64,000 nt of DNA from Phytopythium helicoides. Taxonomy: Eukaryota; Oomycota; Peronosporomycetes; Pythiales; Pythiaceae. This document shows, piece by piece, positions 22,439 to 33,200 of this stretch (positions are counted from its first letter, which is position 1; the number at the start of each line of letters is the position of its first letter). Below the pieces are notes generated by a model. The model worked only from the letters and a program-made list of their open reading frames with translations, was not told where the DNA came from and ran no database searches. Location of the stretch: the NCBI GenBank assembly GCA_024867545.1, contig JANFNE010000006.1:1116001-1180000 (forward strand). Direction: 5' to 3'. Both the position numbers and the translations under genes were made by a program.

Positions 22439-23500
22439 ATGTCGACGTCTGCTGCAGCTGCGGCCGTGGCTGCTCCTCGCGCGGCGGTCTGCGTGATTGG
22501 CAATGAGGTGCTGACCGGCAAGGTGCAAAGGCGCAATGGACAGCATGAGGTGTTGGGTGTGGAGCTGACATGAGCACGACGACGACAGACGCAGGACACC
22601 AACTCCAACTTCATCGCCAAGCTCATGTTCCGCCGCGGGATTGATCTCGTTCGCGTGGTGGTCATCCCCGACGAGATGGATGTGCGTGCTTCGGTGACGG
22701 GATGTTTGAGCACGGCGATTCGCATTGACTTTGCTTGCTGTAGGTCATATCGTCGACGGTGAAGGAGCTTTCGGACCTGGTGGGGCCGACTGGGTATGTG
22801 TTCACGACGGGCGGTATCGGTCCGACGCACGACGACATTACGTATGAGGGAGTGGTGAGCGAGTTTGGTCGCTGTGATCATTCGGCTGCAGGTATGCTAA
22901 CTGTATTGGCGACAGGCCAAGGCGTTCGGACGCGGTGTTGCTCTCCACGAGCCGACACTGCAGGGACTTGCTGAGTCCATGCGCCAGCGCGGCCGTGGCG
23001 AAGTGAACGAAGACCGGAAGCGGATGGCGATGCTGCCGGAGGGATGCGAGACCCTGGCAACCTCCTGGTGGACGCCCATCGCTGTCGTCCACAACGTGTA
23101 TATTCTGCCTGGAATCCCGTCCATGGTGCGCGACATGCTGACTGTGAACGAGGAACGGTTCGTCGGTGTCCCCATTCATCGCGCGATTGTACGTGGACTG
23201 TCGAGCTTGTTCATTTGCAGAGTGTGGACTGTGCTAGGACTGACGGGCGTGCAACCTCAGGTGAACACGCTCAAATACGAGGGCGACATCGCTTCGTCCC
23301 TCACGGCTGTGCAAAAGAGCCACCCCAACGTCGCGATCGGGAGCTACATCAATCTGACGGACGAGAAGACGGGCATCAAGGACGAGAGCTTCAACACCCG
23401 CCTGACGATCGAGGGTCGCGACGCCGAGGAGGTGGAGCAAGTCGCTCGTGAGATCGAGACTCTCTTCGAAGGAGCCCGCGTCGACCACCGCGCTGCGTAG
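22439..23500 (+). CDS. Molybdopterin-binding (MPTb/CinA N-terminal) domain protein, copy A
   Basis: This domain is shared by MoaB/Mog, CinA and the N-terminal half of eukaryotic FAD synthase (FLAD1), where it acts as an FAD/ADP-ribose hydrolase. Five exons (22439-22522, 22595-22681, 22744-22854, 22916-23188, 23261-23500) give 264 residues, all introns in phase 0. Motifs are GNEVLTGK with DTNSNFIA, TGGIGPTHDDIT and LPGIPSMVRDML. The C-terminal part (SYINLTDEKTGIKDESFNTRL...AEEVEQVAREI) matches the second domain of the FLAD1/CinA N-terminal module. No PAPS-reductase-like FAD synthase domain follows. A closely related copy lies 450 bp downstream with identical intron positions. Substrate is unknown. 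Confidence 0.85.
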
Positions 23501-23947
23501 TTCGCCCTCTGTAAATGCCTCGAACGGAGCAGAACAAGTAGAATGGGTTGACGTTGAAGTTGTGTTGTGTGTCCCACATCGCCATTGTTGACGTCATCCA
23601 CTATTTGCAGAAATAGCCCCATACAAAATGATGGCGTCATCGGGGTTACGTCATCACGACGCCAAAACTATTTGCGAAGCATAGCTCCATACAAAGTCCA
23701 AGTGTGATAAAGTTAGAAAATCCATGCACGAAATTGCAACCCGGTTTTGAAACCTGCCCGAAAATGCAAACCGTGTTTTGTTAATCACAGTGGCACTTTT
23801 CCGAGTCTATGACGTCGCATCATCGGCGCCGTCGAGCGTCACCGCGAAGCCAAGGCACTCTCGGGAATGCTCTGGCGCCGCGGCCGCTCCTCCATCGCGC
23901 GCGCGTTCGCTCCTGCTCCCCGCTCTGCTTCTTCTTCTCGCTTCTCC
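23501..23947. promoter_or_regulatory. Spacer between the MPTb copies with CRE-like cluster and a short direct repeat
   Basis: Four TGACGTCA-like (bZIP/CRE) octamers occur within 230 bp: 23589-23596 exact, and one-base or two-base variants at 23632-23639, 23646-23653 and 23810-23817. An imperfect 27-28 bp direct repeat (23601-23627 and 23668-23695, both starting CTATTTGC and ending CATACAAA) lies between them. Together they look like a promoter of copy B. Binding is inferred. Confidence 0.4.
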
Positions 23948-24998
23948 ATGTCGTCGCCAGCCGTCGCCGCTCCTCGCGCGGCCGTGTGCGTCGTCGGTAA
24001 TGAGGTGCTCACTGGGAAGGTTCGGAGACGCAAATGACAGAATGAGGTGTTGGGTGTGGAGCTGACATGAGCACGACGACGACAGACGCAGGACACCAAC
24101 TCCAGCTTCATCGCCAAGCTCATGTTCCGCCGCGGGATTGATCTCGTTCGCGTGGTGGTCATCCCCGACGAGATGGATGTGCGGTCGTGTGCGATGGGGT
24201 TTGATCGGAGCGCTGGTAGCTGACTATGGTCCTCGTATCCTCAGGTGATTTCTTCGACGGTGAAGGAGCTTTCGGACCTGGTGGGGCCGACTGGGTATGT
24301 GTTCACAACGGGAGGTATTGGGCCGACGCACGATGACATCACGTACGAGGGCGTGGTGAGTCTTTTGCAAAAGGCATCAATTTGCATGCGTGAGCCTTGC
24401 TTACATGTGGGCTTCAACAGGCGAAGGCGTTCGGACGCGGGGTTGCGATCCATGAGCCGACGCTTGAGGGTCTTCGCGAAGCGGCCAAGAAGTTCAACCG
24501 CGTGGAGCTCAACGACGACGTCAAGCGGATGGCGATGCTCCCGGAGGGGTGCGAGACCCTGACAACCTCGACGTGGACCCCCATCGCTGTTGTTCATAAC
24601 GTGTACATTCTACCTGGAATCCCGTCCATGGTGCGCGATATGCTCACAACAAACGAGGAGCGGTTCGTCGGTGTCCCTATTCACCGTGCCATTGTACGTC
24701 GCAATTCTGTTCGTGTCCATGACTTTCCAGTTGACAGGAGAGATCTTCTTGTGTTCAGGTGAATACCCTCAAGTATGAAGCAGACATCGCTGCGCCTCTC
24801 AAGGCCGTCGCAAAAGCCCATCCCAACGTTGCAATTGGTAGCTACATCAACCTTACAGGCGAGAAGACGGGTGTCAAGGACGAGAGTTTCAACACTCGCA
24901 TGACGATCGAGGGTCGTAATGCCGAGGAAGTTGAACAGGTCGCCCAAGAACTTGTGTCCAGCTTCGAAGGTCTTCGTGTGAATGTGAGCTCCCTCTAG
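23948..24998 (+). CDS. Molybdopterin-binding (MPTb/CinA N-terminal) domain protein, copy B
   Basis: Exons 23948-24019, 24092-24178, 24245-24355, 24421-24693 and 24759-24998 give 260 residues with the same five-exon, phase-0 structure as copy A. GNEVLTGK, DTNSSFIAK, TGGIGPTHDDIT and LPGIPSMVRDML are all present. The main differences from copy A are in exon 4, where LREAAKKFNRVELNDDVKR replaces LAESMRQRGRGEVNEDRKR, and in the last 20 residues. Both copies keep the motifs, so both may be active. The 3' end converges on the zinc-finger gene. Intron 1 and exon 2 are almost identical to copy A while other introns differ, suggesting gene conversion. Confidence 0.85.
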
Positions 24999-25151
24999 CC
25001 CTCTCCAATCCCACCGGATAGCCTCGGCATATCGGCACAAGACGCAAGATTGGCTTCGGTTACTGCAGTTTACTATCATTATTGGTATGCAGAACGAACT
25101 CATCGCTTAACATGTCGGTGCTCTGAGAAGTTTCACGAATTTAGAGATACC

Positions 25152-26402
25152 TCAACCTCTGCTGACCATGAATGCATCGGGCTCAGCACTGTTCTGGTGC
25201 ATCTGGCAATGGTTGCCCTTGCGGACAGACCGCGTGCAACCTTCGATCTCACATCTTCGACCGCCTCCGTGTGAGATGCAATACCCGTTACCGCGATCCT
25301 TTTTCTTGCAGCCTTCCATTATGCAGCGACGGATGCCACCGTGCAAGTAGCAAAGACCCAAGCGCTGCGTGCCTTTCGTACAACCAGGGACTCGGCATTT
25401 TTTGCCGCCACCGTGAGCGCGGCAAAGACCACCACCTTGAGAGCTTTTGTCGCAACCCGGCATCTGGCAACGTGCACCGCCGCCATGCGTCTTGCATCGG
25501 TTGTTTGACTGTGCTCGGCGCGTACAACCTTCCATGACGCACTGTTTTGCCCTCCTTGGAGCCTTTCGGGTCCCGGAAGAGTTAGACGACATGGACGACA
25601 CCGTTGAAGCCGATGATGCCGTTGAAGCGGCGGAAATTGTACGCAGTGCTGACGGCGGGCCGGGGATTGATGCGGCAAGTACTTGTCCGTTCTTGCTAAA
25701 TGATGGCGTGGGGAGGAAATTCGATGATCCTGGCAGGAAAAAGCTCAGCGGGAGTGGGTTGACACGACCGAGTGTGGGTGATAGCATTGTCGGTGTCAGT
25801 ACAGACGGGAGCGATTTCAGGGATGAGCGCGCCGAGCGAGATCCGCTGTCGACAATATCTTCCCACGATTCGCGAAGGAACGAGTCCATGACAGGCGACA
25901 GGTCTGGCGCGGACGGTGTGTTCGCGGTCTCCTGCTTGACAACAGCTTGGTTTGTAGTACTGCTCTCGGCAACCTCCTGCTTTATATGAACATGTTCGTT
26001 CACGACTGGCGTCAGCGCAAGCGCGTTGGTGAGCGAGTGGCGTCCGTTGACTCTGATCTTGAGTCCGGGTGAGAAACTGGGGCGAGCGTGAGCGCCATTC
26101 CCGGCGCCCATGAGCGGCCCGGTTGTCGGGTGCGGCGACTCGGTGTCTTCAACTGAGAACGTTTCGGCGATCGAACCGACGCTGAGCTCGAGGTTGTCGT
26201 TGGACTCGCGCCGGTACGCGTTGATGGCTGCGGGCGACATCATGGACGGGGAGCTCGGCGCCTCTAGCATCATCATGGCGCTCTCGAGGTCGACATCGTC
26301 CAGCAGGTCGATGTGCGCGGGCAGGTTGAGCACGTCGTTGATGCTGAAGGCCGACCCGCCGTGCGCCGTGGGCGTCGGCGTCGATGTCGGCAGCGCGTCC
26401 AT
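25152..26402 (-). CDS. WRKY19-like zinc-finger protein, five CX4CX9CX2H repeats
   Basis: This belongs to a family of short Cys/His zinc-finger repeats, annotated 'WRKY19-like' in plants and expanded in oomycetes; probable nuclear regulator, target unknown. Starting at 26402 (MDALPTSTPTPTAHGG) the protein has 416 residues. The frame is open to 26747 (531 residues), but the extension is an Arg-rich region lacking protein-like composition. The N-terminal 270 residues are Ser/Pro-rich with an acidic-hydrophobic segment (LLDDVDLESAMMMLE) that could be an activation region. A basic RKAPRRAK precedes five tandem repeats (first Cys in CVMEGC, CQMPGC, CRVPGC, CIMEGC, CEIEGC), each followed by HGGG-type linkers. 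The gene is divergent from EDC4 with about 400 bp between starts. Confidence 0.8.
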   Translation of the reverse strand: MDALPTSTPTPTAHGGSAFSINDVLNLPAHIDLLDDVDLESAMMMLEAPSSPSMMSPAAINAYRRESNDNLELSVGSIAETFSVEDTESPHPTTGPLMGAGNGAHARPSFSPGLKIRVNGRHSLTNALALTPVVNEHVHIKQEVAESSTTNQAVVKQETANTPSAPDLSPVMDSFLRESWEDIVDSGSRSARSSLKSLPSVLTPTMLSPTLGRVNPLPLSFFLPGSSNFLPTPSFSKNGQVLAASIPGPPSALRTISAASTASSASTVSSMSSNSSGTRKAPRRAKQCVMEGCTRRAQSNNRCKTHGGGARCQMPGCDKSSQGGGLCRAHGGGKKCRVPGCTKGTQRLGLCYLHGGIRRCIMEGCKKKDRGNGYCISHGGGRRCEIEGCTRSVRKGNHCQMHQNSAEPDAFMVSRG

Positions 26403-26802
26403 CCTGGTGCGGCTAGGAGCGTGCGCGGTACGGCTGCAGTCGGGGAGTGCGCGCCCCTCCCGTGCGGCCGCATGCCCGCGTCGTCCCCGCAGGTGTTGAG
26501 CGTCCTGCAGGCCACTGCCGCCGCTGCTGGCGCCGATCGGTGGTCGCGGCCGCAGCGGCCGGAGGACGACGCCCATCTGGCGGCGCCTCTTGGTGCTCTG
26601 GTCTTTGAAGTTGCCGTCTGAGAATAGGTAGTGTCGCGCGAAGGTGTCTCGAGCCGCCTCGCTGTCCGACAAGGTTCGCTTTTTGTGGTTCGCATTCGAA
26701 CCGCGCCAGCATGCGCACTTACTGGCCAGATGCCGCCCGTCATACACAGTAGACGGTCAGTGAGCCGCCTTCCCCCCTTAGAGAACGCCGGATCGCACCC
26801 TC

Positions 26803-29800
26803 ATGAGCTCGCGCAGCAGCGACGCCGGAGACGCCGGCGGGCGCCACAGCCGCAGCAGCAGCACGGCCAGCGCCGGGCTGCTGCCCTCCGCGCCTCCGCT
26901 GCCGCTGGCGCCGCCCGAGGTCACGCACAGCGCCAACCCGCTGCACCAGCTGCTGCAGCCGCGCGGGTCGCTGCCGCCAGGTCCGCCGCCGGCGCCGCAG
27001 CCCATCAGCGCGCAGCAGCAGTCGTTCCTGCAGCAGTTCCTGTCGCCTGCCAACAACATGCCCATGAACAGCTACCTGCGCGCGCAGCCGCCCGCGCCGC
27101 CCGTGCCCAGCACCGCGCCGCCGCCCGCGCTGCTCGCCACCAACCTCCAGTACTTCGCGCAGCCTGGCCATGGGGGACAGTTCCCGCCGCCGAGGAGAGG
27201 CCCGTCGCCGCCGCCCTTCCCGTCGCAGTTCCAGCCCGTGCCCCCGGCCTTCCCGACCGCGCCGCGCAGCGCCACGAGCGTCACGTCGGTCGACGGTAGC
27301 CGCAGCAACGGAGCAGGATCCAACGTTAGCTCCTTGGCGGGCAGCCCCATGCACGCCAACTCGCAGGTCGGGGCGAGCGTGGTGCCGCCTGGCACGCCGC
27401 TCGTAGGAGATCGTGTCGAGTACCAGGCGCGAGGAGAGACGGACCCGAGTGAGAGCCGCTCGCTCGAGGTCATGCCGATCACGCTGTACAACTCGGAGCG
27501 CACGTCGCAGCTAGGCAACCTCATCTCGGTCAACGAGCACTTCATCTCGTACCCGATCCGCAACGGACTCATCCGGGTCATCAGCCAGAGCTCGGTGGAC
27601 CGCCTGCTGCTGCGCAAGCACGAGCACCACGCCGTGACGGAGCTCGCATTCTTCAACAACAAGTCAGACCTGCTGCTGAGTGCCGGTACGGACCACCATA
27701 TCGCCATCTGGGGGATTGTGAGCGACCCCATGAGCCGAGAGTTGCTCAAGCTCGTGCCAACACCGGCTCAGCGCGTCAAGTGGCACCCAACGGACTCGAA
27801 CAAGATCGCAATCGCCAACGGAAGCGTGGCGTTTGTCGCGGACTTGTCGAACGTGAACGACGAGGGTGTGGGGGCCGAGAATCTGTACGACATTAGTGTC
27901 GTTTGCGGCCAGACGTCTGGGCAGATCAACGACATGGCGTTTTCTCCTGTGGGAGATGCGATTGTGACCGCTGGAAGCGATGGGTTCGTGCACATCTACC
28001 GCCTTCAGGGCCGCCTACCGGGCCAACCGGCTGAGTTCGTGCACCGATTCGACCCCTTCAGTGGCGCAGAGGTGAATAGCCTCCACTTTTACGGTGGCAA
28101 CTTGCTCACACAACCTGGACTGCTGATTGGGGGTGAGGGGAACACACGGCTTTCCTTGTGGAACGCCGCACTCACGGAGAGCTCGCAGCCGACGTGTTAC
28201 CAGACAGTATCGATTTCCGGCCCTGCTCGTCCAGCAGACTCGACCGCGATCAACGAAACCCTTCTCGACCCAACGGGGCAGTTCCTCTTCGTCGCGGATC
28301 GCGTCAACCCGCTCGTCTACGCGTTTCATCTTGCGCAAAGCAGCAATGCGCGAACTCCTCGCCGTTTCGACAACGTCACCGAGTTCACGTTGGCGTATCC
28401 AGTCCTCTCGATGGGTATCTTGAACCGCTCTCATAGTCAAGCGGTTCGCTCCGGTGAAGACGGTGAAAACGCTGAGCTCGATTTTGCGATGCAGCTCTAC
28501 TGTCTCCAGACCCAGGCGATTCAGCGGTATCACGTCAGCGCTCGAGATTGTTACATTCCTGGTGCTCGGCAGCATGCCGGTAGCTCCATCGAAGATGAGC
28601 TTCCATCTGTTGAGGTTTCTGCGAGTTTCGGTCAAACCGTGGGTGCCGTGACAACGGAGGGTGAAAACGTGGAGACGTCGTTCCAATCAGCTGCCGAGTC
28701 ACCTCGAGCAACTGGTGTGGCCTCGACACCCGAGACAGAGATTGACGTCCAGACAACTCCCGTTGATGGAGACGCATCAGACAACGACGCGGATGCCCAG
28801 CGTGCGTCTCCCCCATCTTCCCCTGCGCGAAGCATTCCCCGATCGCTTCAGCTTCCCCTGGGGACTGATGATGGAGTTTCCTCTCTCGCGGGCGATGAAG
28901 GTGCGGCGCCGAGCTTGCGTTCATACGCTCGCTCGTCCCCTTCATCTTCCGTTCGTGCGTTCCAGGATGAGGCGTCGATCCAATACGACCCGTCGATTGA
29001 TGACTTGGCAAGTGAGACCCAGCAACAATCAGTTCTGGCATATTTGCGTCGCATGGAGGCCAGTCAAGTTCAGCGCGACGAACAACTTCGCGAACAGATG
29101 CGAACGCTGATGGGGAACTTTGGCAACCATTTGACCGCTCAGGTGGCGGTTCAAGTAGAGAAGTCGATCCAGAAGCAGCTGCAGACTGTCCTTGTGCCTG
29201 CCATGGGTCGCATTGTGCTGCATACGATGGAGCACAACTTCATGAAGCCAGTGCAGAACGGATTCCAGCACGTGATCGCTGAGAAGCTCATCCCGCAGAT
29301 GGAGCAGAAGCTGAATGAGTCCCTCATCAGCGCACTTCCTGAGCAAATGGGAAGTGGCGTCGACGAGATGGTGCAACGTGTCGTGGATGACGTCCGCCAG
29401 CCGGTGCGTGAATCCTTCCGCGAGTGCTTCCAGGACATCATCATCCCGTCATTCCAGGCGGCGACGCAGAAGATGTTTGAGCAGATCAATGACACGTTCG
29501 TGAAGGGAACTCGGAGTGCGTTTGAGGGAAGCGGGCAGAGCAAGAGCAACGCGCAGGTTCTGAGCCAGCTGAAGCACTTGTCAGAGGTGGTTAGCAACCT
29601 GAACCACCAAGTGGAGGCCCTGAGCTCAGCGGTTGCTGCAGGAGGTGGTGCCGCTGGTAGCACCGATGTGCCAGCAAAGACTCCAGAAGAGATGCAATTT
29701 GAGGCCCAGAAGGCTACCGTGGCTGAGTATCAGGCGCGTGAAGACTACGAGGAAGCGTTTAAGGTGGCACTTGGCGCGCAGAACGTGAAGCTGGTCGCGT

Positions 29801-30105
29801 ATGCATGCCAGCAGTGCGATGCGCGACAGGTGCTGTGCACTCGCCCGCCCAAGCTTTCGCAGATGATTATTCTGTGCCTCGTCCAGCAGCTTGGAGCTGA
29901 CTTGGAGGATGATCTTCAGACAAAGCTCACCTGGCTGCGGGAGTCTTTGCTGGTGATGGATGTCCGCGACCAGACAATCGCAGGTTTTGTTACGAGTGTA
30001 CTGCAGGAGCTGCAGAGTGCGCTGAACGCTGTCCCCGTTGACAGCCGCGACTCACAGTACACGCTGCTGCACCACATCCTGAACTCCATGCTGAGCTCCG
30101 CGTAA
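26803..30105 (+). CDS. EDC4: Enhancer of mRNA-decapping protein 4 (Ge-1/Varicose)
   Basis: EDC4 is the P-body scaffold that couples DCP1 and DCP2 in mRNA decapping. The single-exon product has 1,100 residues. In order: a Pro/Gln/Ser-rich disordered N-terminus (1-220), a WD40 beta-propeller at about 225-580 (FFNNKSDLLLSAGTDHHIAIW, VKWHPTDSNKIAIA), an acidic Ser-rich linker, and a long coiled coil at about 722-940 beginning at LAYLRRMEASQ. The C-terminal helical Ge-1 domain (from about 970) contains YEEAFKVALGAQNVKLVAYAC. Length and order agree with plant Varicose and animal Ge-1. No intron is needed. The 3' end is 178 bp from the end of the convergent NUP188-like gene. Confidence 0.93.
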   Translation: MSSRSSDAGDAGGRHSRSSSTASAGLLPSAPPLPLAPPEVTHSANPLHQLLQPRGSLPPGPPPAPQPISAQQQSFLQQFLSPANNMPMNSYLRAQPPAPPVPSTAPPPALLATNLQYFAQPGHGGQFPPPRRGPSPPPFPSQFQPVPPAFPTAPRSATSVTSVDGSRSNGAGSNVSSLAGSPMHANSQVGASVVPPGTPLVGDRVEYQARGETDPSESRSLEVMPITLYNSERTSQLGNLISVNEHFISYPIRNGLIRVISQSSVDRLLLRKHEHHAVTELAFFNNKSDLLLSAGTDHHIAIWGIVSDPMSRELLKLVPTPAQRVKWHPTDSNKIAIANGSVAFVADLSNVNDEGVGAENLYDISVVCGQTSGQINDMAFSPVGDAIVTAGSDGFVHIYRLQGRLPGQPAEFVHRFDPFSGAEVNSLHFYGGNLLTQPGLLIGGEGNTRLSLWNAALTESSQPTCYQTVSISGPARPADSTAINETLLDPTGQFLFVADRVNPLVYAFHLAQSSNARTPRRFDNVTEFTLAYPVLSMGILNRSHSQAVRSGEDGENAELDFAMQLYCLQTQAIQRYHVSARDCYIPGARQHAGSSIEDELPSVEVSASFGQTVGAVTTEGENVETSFQSAAESPRATGVASTPETEIDVQTTPVDGDASDNDADAQRASPPSSPARSIPRSLQLPLGTDDGVSSLAGDEGAAPSLRSYARSSPSSSVRAFQDEASIQYDPSIDDLASETQQQSVLAYLRRMEASQVQRDEQLREQMRTLMGNFGNHLTAQVAVQVEKSIQKQLQTVLVPAMGRIVLHTMEHNFMKPVQNGFQHVIAEKLIPQMEQKLNESLISALPEQMGSGVDEMVQRVVDDVRQPVRESFRECFQDIIIPSFQAATQKMFEQINDTFVKGTRSAFEGSGQSKSNAQVLSQLKHLSEVVSNLNHQVEALSSAVAAGGGAAGSTDVPAKTPEEMQFEAQKATVAEYQAREDYEEAFKVALGAQNVKLVAYACQQCDARQVLCTRPPKLSQMIILCLVQQLGADLEDDLQTKLTWLRESLLVMDVRDQTIAGFVTSVLQELQSALNAVPVDSRDSQYTLLHHILNSMLSSA

Positions 30106-30283
30106 GCTAGCTAGCTAGAGTGGCAATGGGAGGACGTTCCTAGCCTAGTCGTAAGTGTGGGTGCTATTGCGAAACGAGCGAGCACCCAATGAAGTGCAAA
30201 CAAGTACAGCAACGAAGAGTAGAAAATCTACTGTAGTTCCCTCGTTTTCGATTCCTGTGGATATAGTCTCATCGTGCCCCCAG

Positions 30284-33200
30284 TCAGACGCGGCTCACTG
30301 CTGCCAGCAACTTGAAAAGTTCAGCATCGATGCCAGTAGCCGAGGGCTCGCGTAGCCGTTCATCGACCTTGGCGAAAAAGCTAGCGAACTCGTCCTTGTC
30401 CTTCTTCGAATGCTCGTACAGCTCGGCGTGTAGCAAGAACGTCTTGAAGATTAGCAACCCGCTAGAGTTGATCGTGTTCGCCAACTGCGAGTTCTCGGGT
30501 GTGTCCACTAGTCGTGCCAACAAAAACTCGATTGAGTGGCACAAGTGGCCGAGACTGGGCTCGCTGTTGGTGGTCATGGCCTCACTGGGTGGTCCGAAAG
30601 ACAACAGTGGCACGAGACGCTCGTCGTCCAGGTACCGCACACCGTCAACAACAACCGTCGAGTCTACAGAGACCAGGCTTGGAGTCCACGATGTTAACAG
30701 GAGGCTTGAGAGGCGAACGATCTCGACCAGTTCGGCTTCGACCCGCTCGTAGTAGGCTGTCAGATGGTGTTCGTCCAATGTTTCAATCGGCTGGATTTGT
30801 TCATGCAGCAGCGTTTTGTGCGCGTATGCCAGCGAGGTAAACGGGATCAGAGCACTCGTTGTAGTTGGCGCCGCCACTCCTCCTGAACGTCTTGATGTAA
30901 TGCTTCCTCGTCCCCCACCCCTCTTTGATTCTTGGCCCTTACTACTCTCTGCTGCAGACGACGAGCCCAGCAACAATGAGCTTCGCTTTAGCAATTGCCG
31001 GCTCTGCTCCATCAGAATCGCGCAACTCCTTGGGAATGCTTGTCTCCACTCTTTCCGTCGATGGTCGTTCGAGCTGAGAGCAACCATTAAGCGCAAAATG
31101 GACTGGTGCTCCATCACCAACGCCAGCGTGAATCGCGTTGGGGGGTGGAACGACGCAAGTAGCTGCTTCTCTGCACGAGAGAGGAACTCCCAGACGCCAG
31201 CGAGGTACTCGTCATTAACACTGATGCGAGAGTTTTCCAGACGCATCAGCCCAGCGATGAAGTCCACGGCAGAGCACCAGATCGAATGCATTGTTGATCG
31301 CGCAAGCTTGTCAACCTTCTTAGTCTCTCCCTCACCACCCGCACTTTGGTTTGTGCAATATCCGCGAGCTCCACTTTGCTTGCTTTCTTCCTCTAAGGTG
31401 GATTCCACCGTCGGCAGAATCTCAGTTGCGAAAAATCGGAAGAGACGCAATCGCGATTGACTTCCCATGACTCGCCGACAGATATCACGGTTATCACTGT
31501 TCCAGACGATGGATGAAAGTCCGTCGAGAACCTGACGCGCCTGCTGGTGTTGCTGTCCAGCATCCTTGTCGGTATTTGCACGAACCCACTGCCCCAACAT
31601 GTGAAATAGAGATCCAATTCCGTCATGCTCGTGCTCAAGTCCTTGGACGTAAGACCACCACAGTTCACCGCTGTCGAGTACAATCTTTTGCGTTGCCAGA
31701 GACCCTTTGGTAGCAGTGTGCGAAATCTTATCAAAGAGTTCTCGGAAGAGACCCCAGTTTACGTTGAAAAGAGTCTCCCTCGAAGCGGAGTGCGCAAGCG
31801 AATCACAAAGCTTCAAGCTGTCGAGGCTGTGGTGTGCCAAGCGCACGTATACCAATAGTTGGGTTGAGGAGTTCTCCAACACTGATTGTTGGTGCTGTGG
31901 ACTCGAAGTGCTTGACTGAATCTGGGTCATGTGGTGGACCAAGAGTACTCCCGCTGTTGCCAGCTCAGTTCGCACGTGCACATTTAGCGAACCGAGGCGC
32001 ACTTCGACGTTCCTGACGAGTCTTTTCCACGTTCCCATAGCAGCATCACCAGCATCCTCCATGGAATCGACTTCCATGCCACTTCTGTGTTGCCGAATTG
32101 AGCCGTCAATACACCGCAGCACTTTTTCAATGATAACGAGCAAACTGTAGCACTTCTGGACAGTCATCTTGGTACCGTCACGATCAGAACGCTGTTGCGT
32201 CTGAGAGAACCGCGGATTCCGAGTCTTCTGGATAATGCGACAGAATTGGTGGTGCAGCATTGATGTCAACAGCGTCACAAGTTCCGAAAGGTGAACTAGC
32301 ATGCAGTAATCAAGCTTAGCATCTCCGACTTCTGCTCCAGCACCAGCACTTTCAAGGCGTGCCACGAGTACGTCAGCGAGCACACGGATCATTCCGTACG
32401 ACGTACGGTCGCCTGCAAAGTTAGAAGCTAGCAAGGCAGACGTCGGGGCTGAAGTGGAGGATGCATCATCGATCGTCGACAGCCTTGAGTTTGCTGCGAG
32501 GGAAGAGCTGCTGCTCGGATCTGTAGACTCCCCTCGAGGAGGTGCAGCAATCATCGACTCCTTGCGCTTGAAGCTGCGACGTGTAGGCGTGTCGGAGGCT
32601 ATAGCTGGTGCGGTGGTAGTTGAAGCGGTAGTAACGGCATCATCGGATTCAGATCTGTCGCTCCCAGACTGCAGGCTCAGCACCTCCATGAATTTTTTCC
32701 AGTGGGTCAACGCGAAGAGCTGGGAGTGAATGTATGCGCCTTGAAGATTGCACCACTTGACACATTTGAGCATATTGCCCACGGCTCTAGTTTGCCCAAA
32801 CTCTCCATTGAAGAGCCACGAGAGCATGCTCACGTCGCATACAATACCATCAAGGTAGCACGAGAGAGATTTACCCGACAGCTCAGGACCTCCGATGATA
32901 TCGATCCGCCCGATGGTCTGTGAGCGTTGGTACGGCGCAATCATTGCAAACGCTCGACTGAAATCATCTTGTGAGTAGTCAAAACGCGTGAACGCTCGCA
33001 GCCACTGTGCGTACAAATCGTCCGTCCGGAACTTTTCGAGAACTTCGATGAACCCATTCACATTTTGTTGTTCTTTGCCTTGATCTTGGGACATATTGTA
33101 ATGCCACTCGAGCGTCATGATTTGGAGAACAAACCCACGCGCAAGGTAACCGTACGAACTCGACCGCCCAAGGTACACTTCGTTCGGGATCAACGACCGA

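Noticed and set aside
26403..26747. N-terminal extension of the zinc-finger protein to 531 residues
   Set aside because: The added 115 residues are Arg/Gly-rich and cross the likely divergent promoter; the Met at 26402 begins normal protein sequence.
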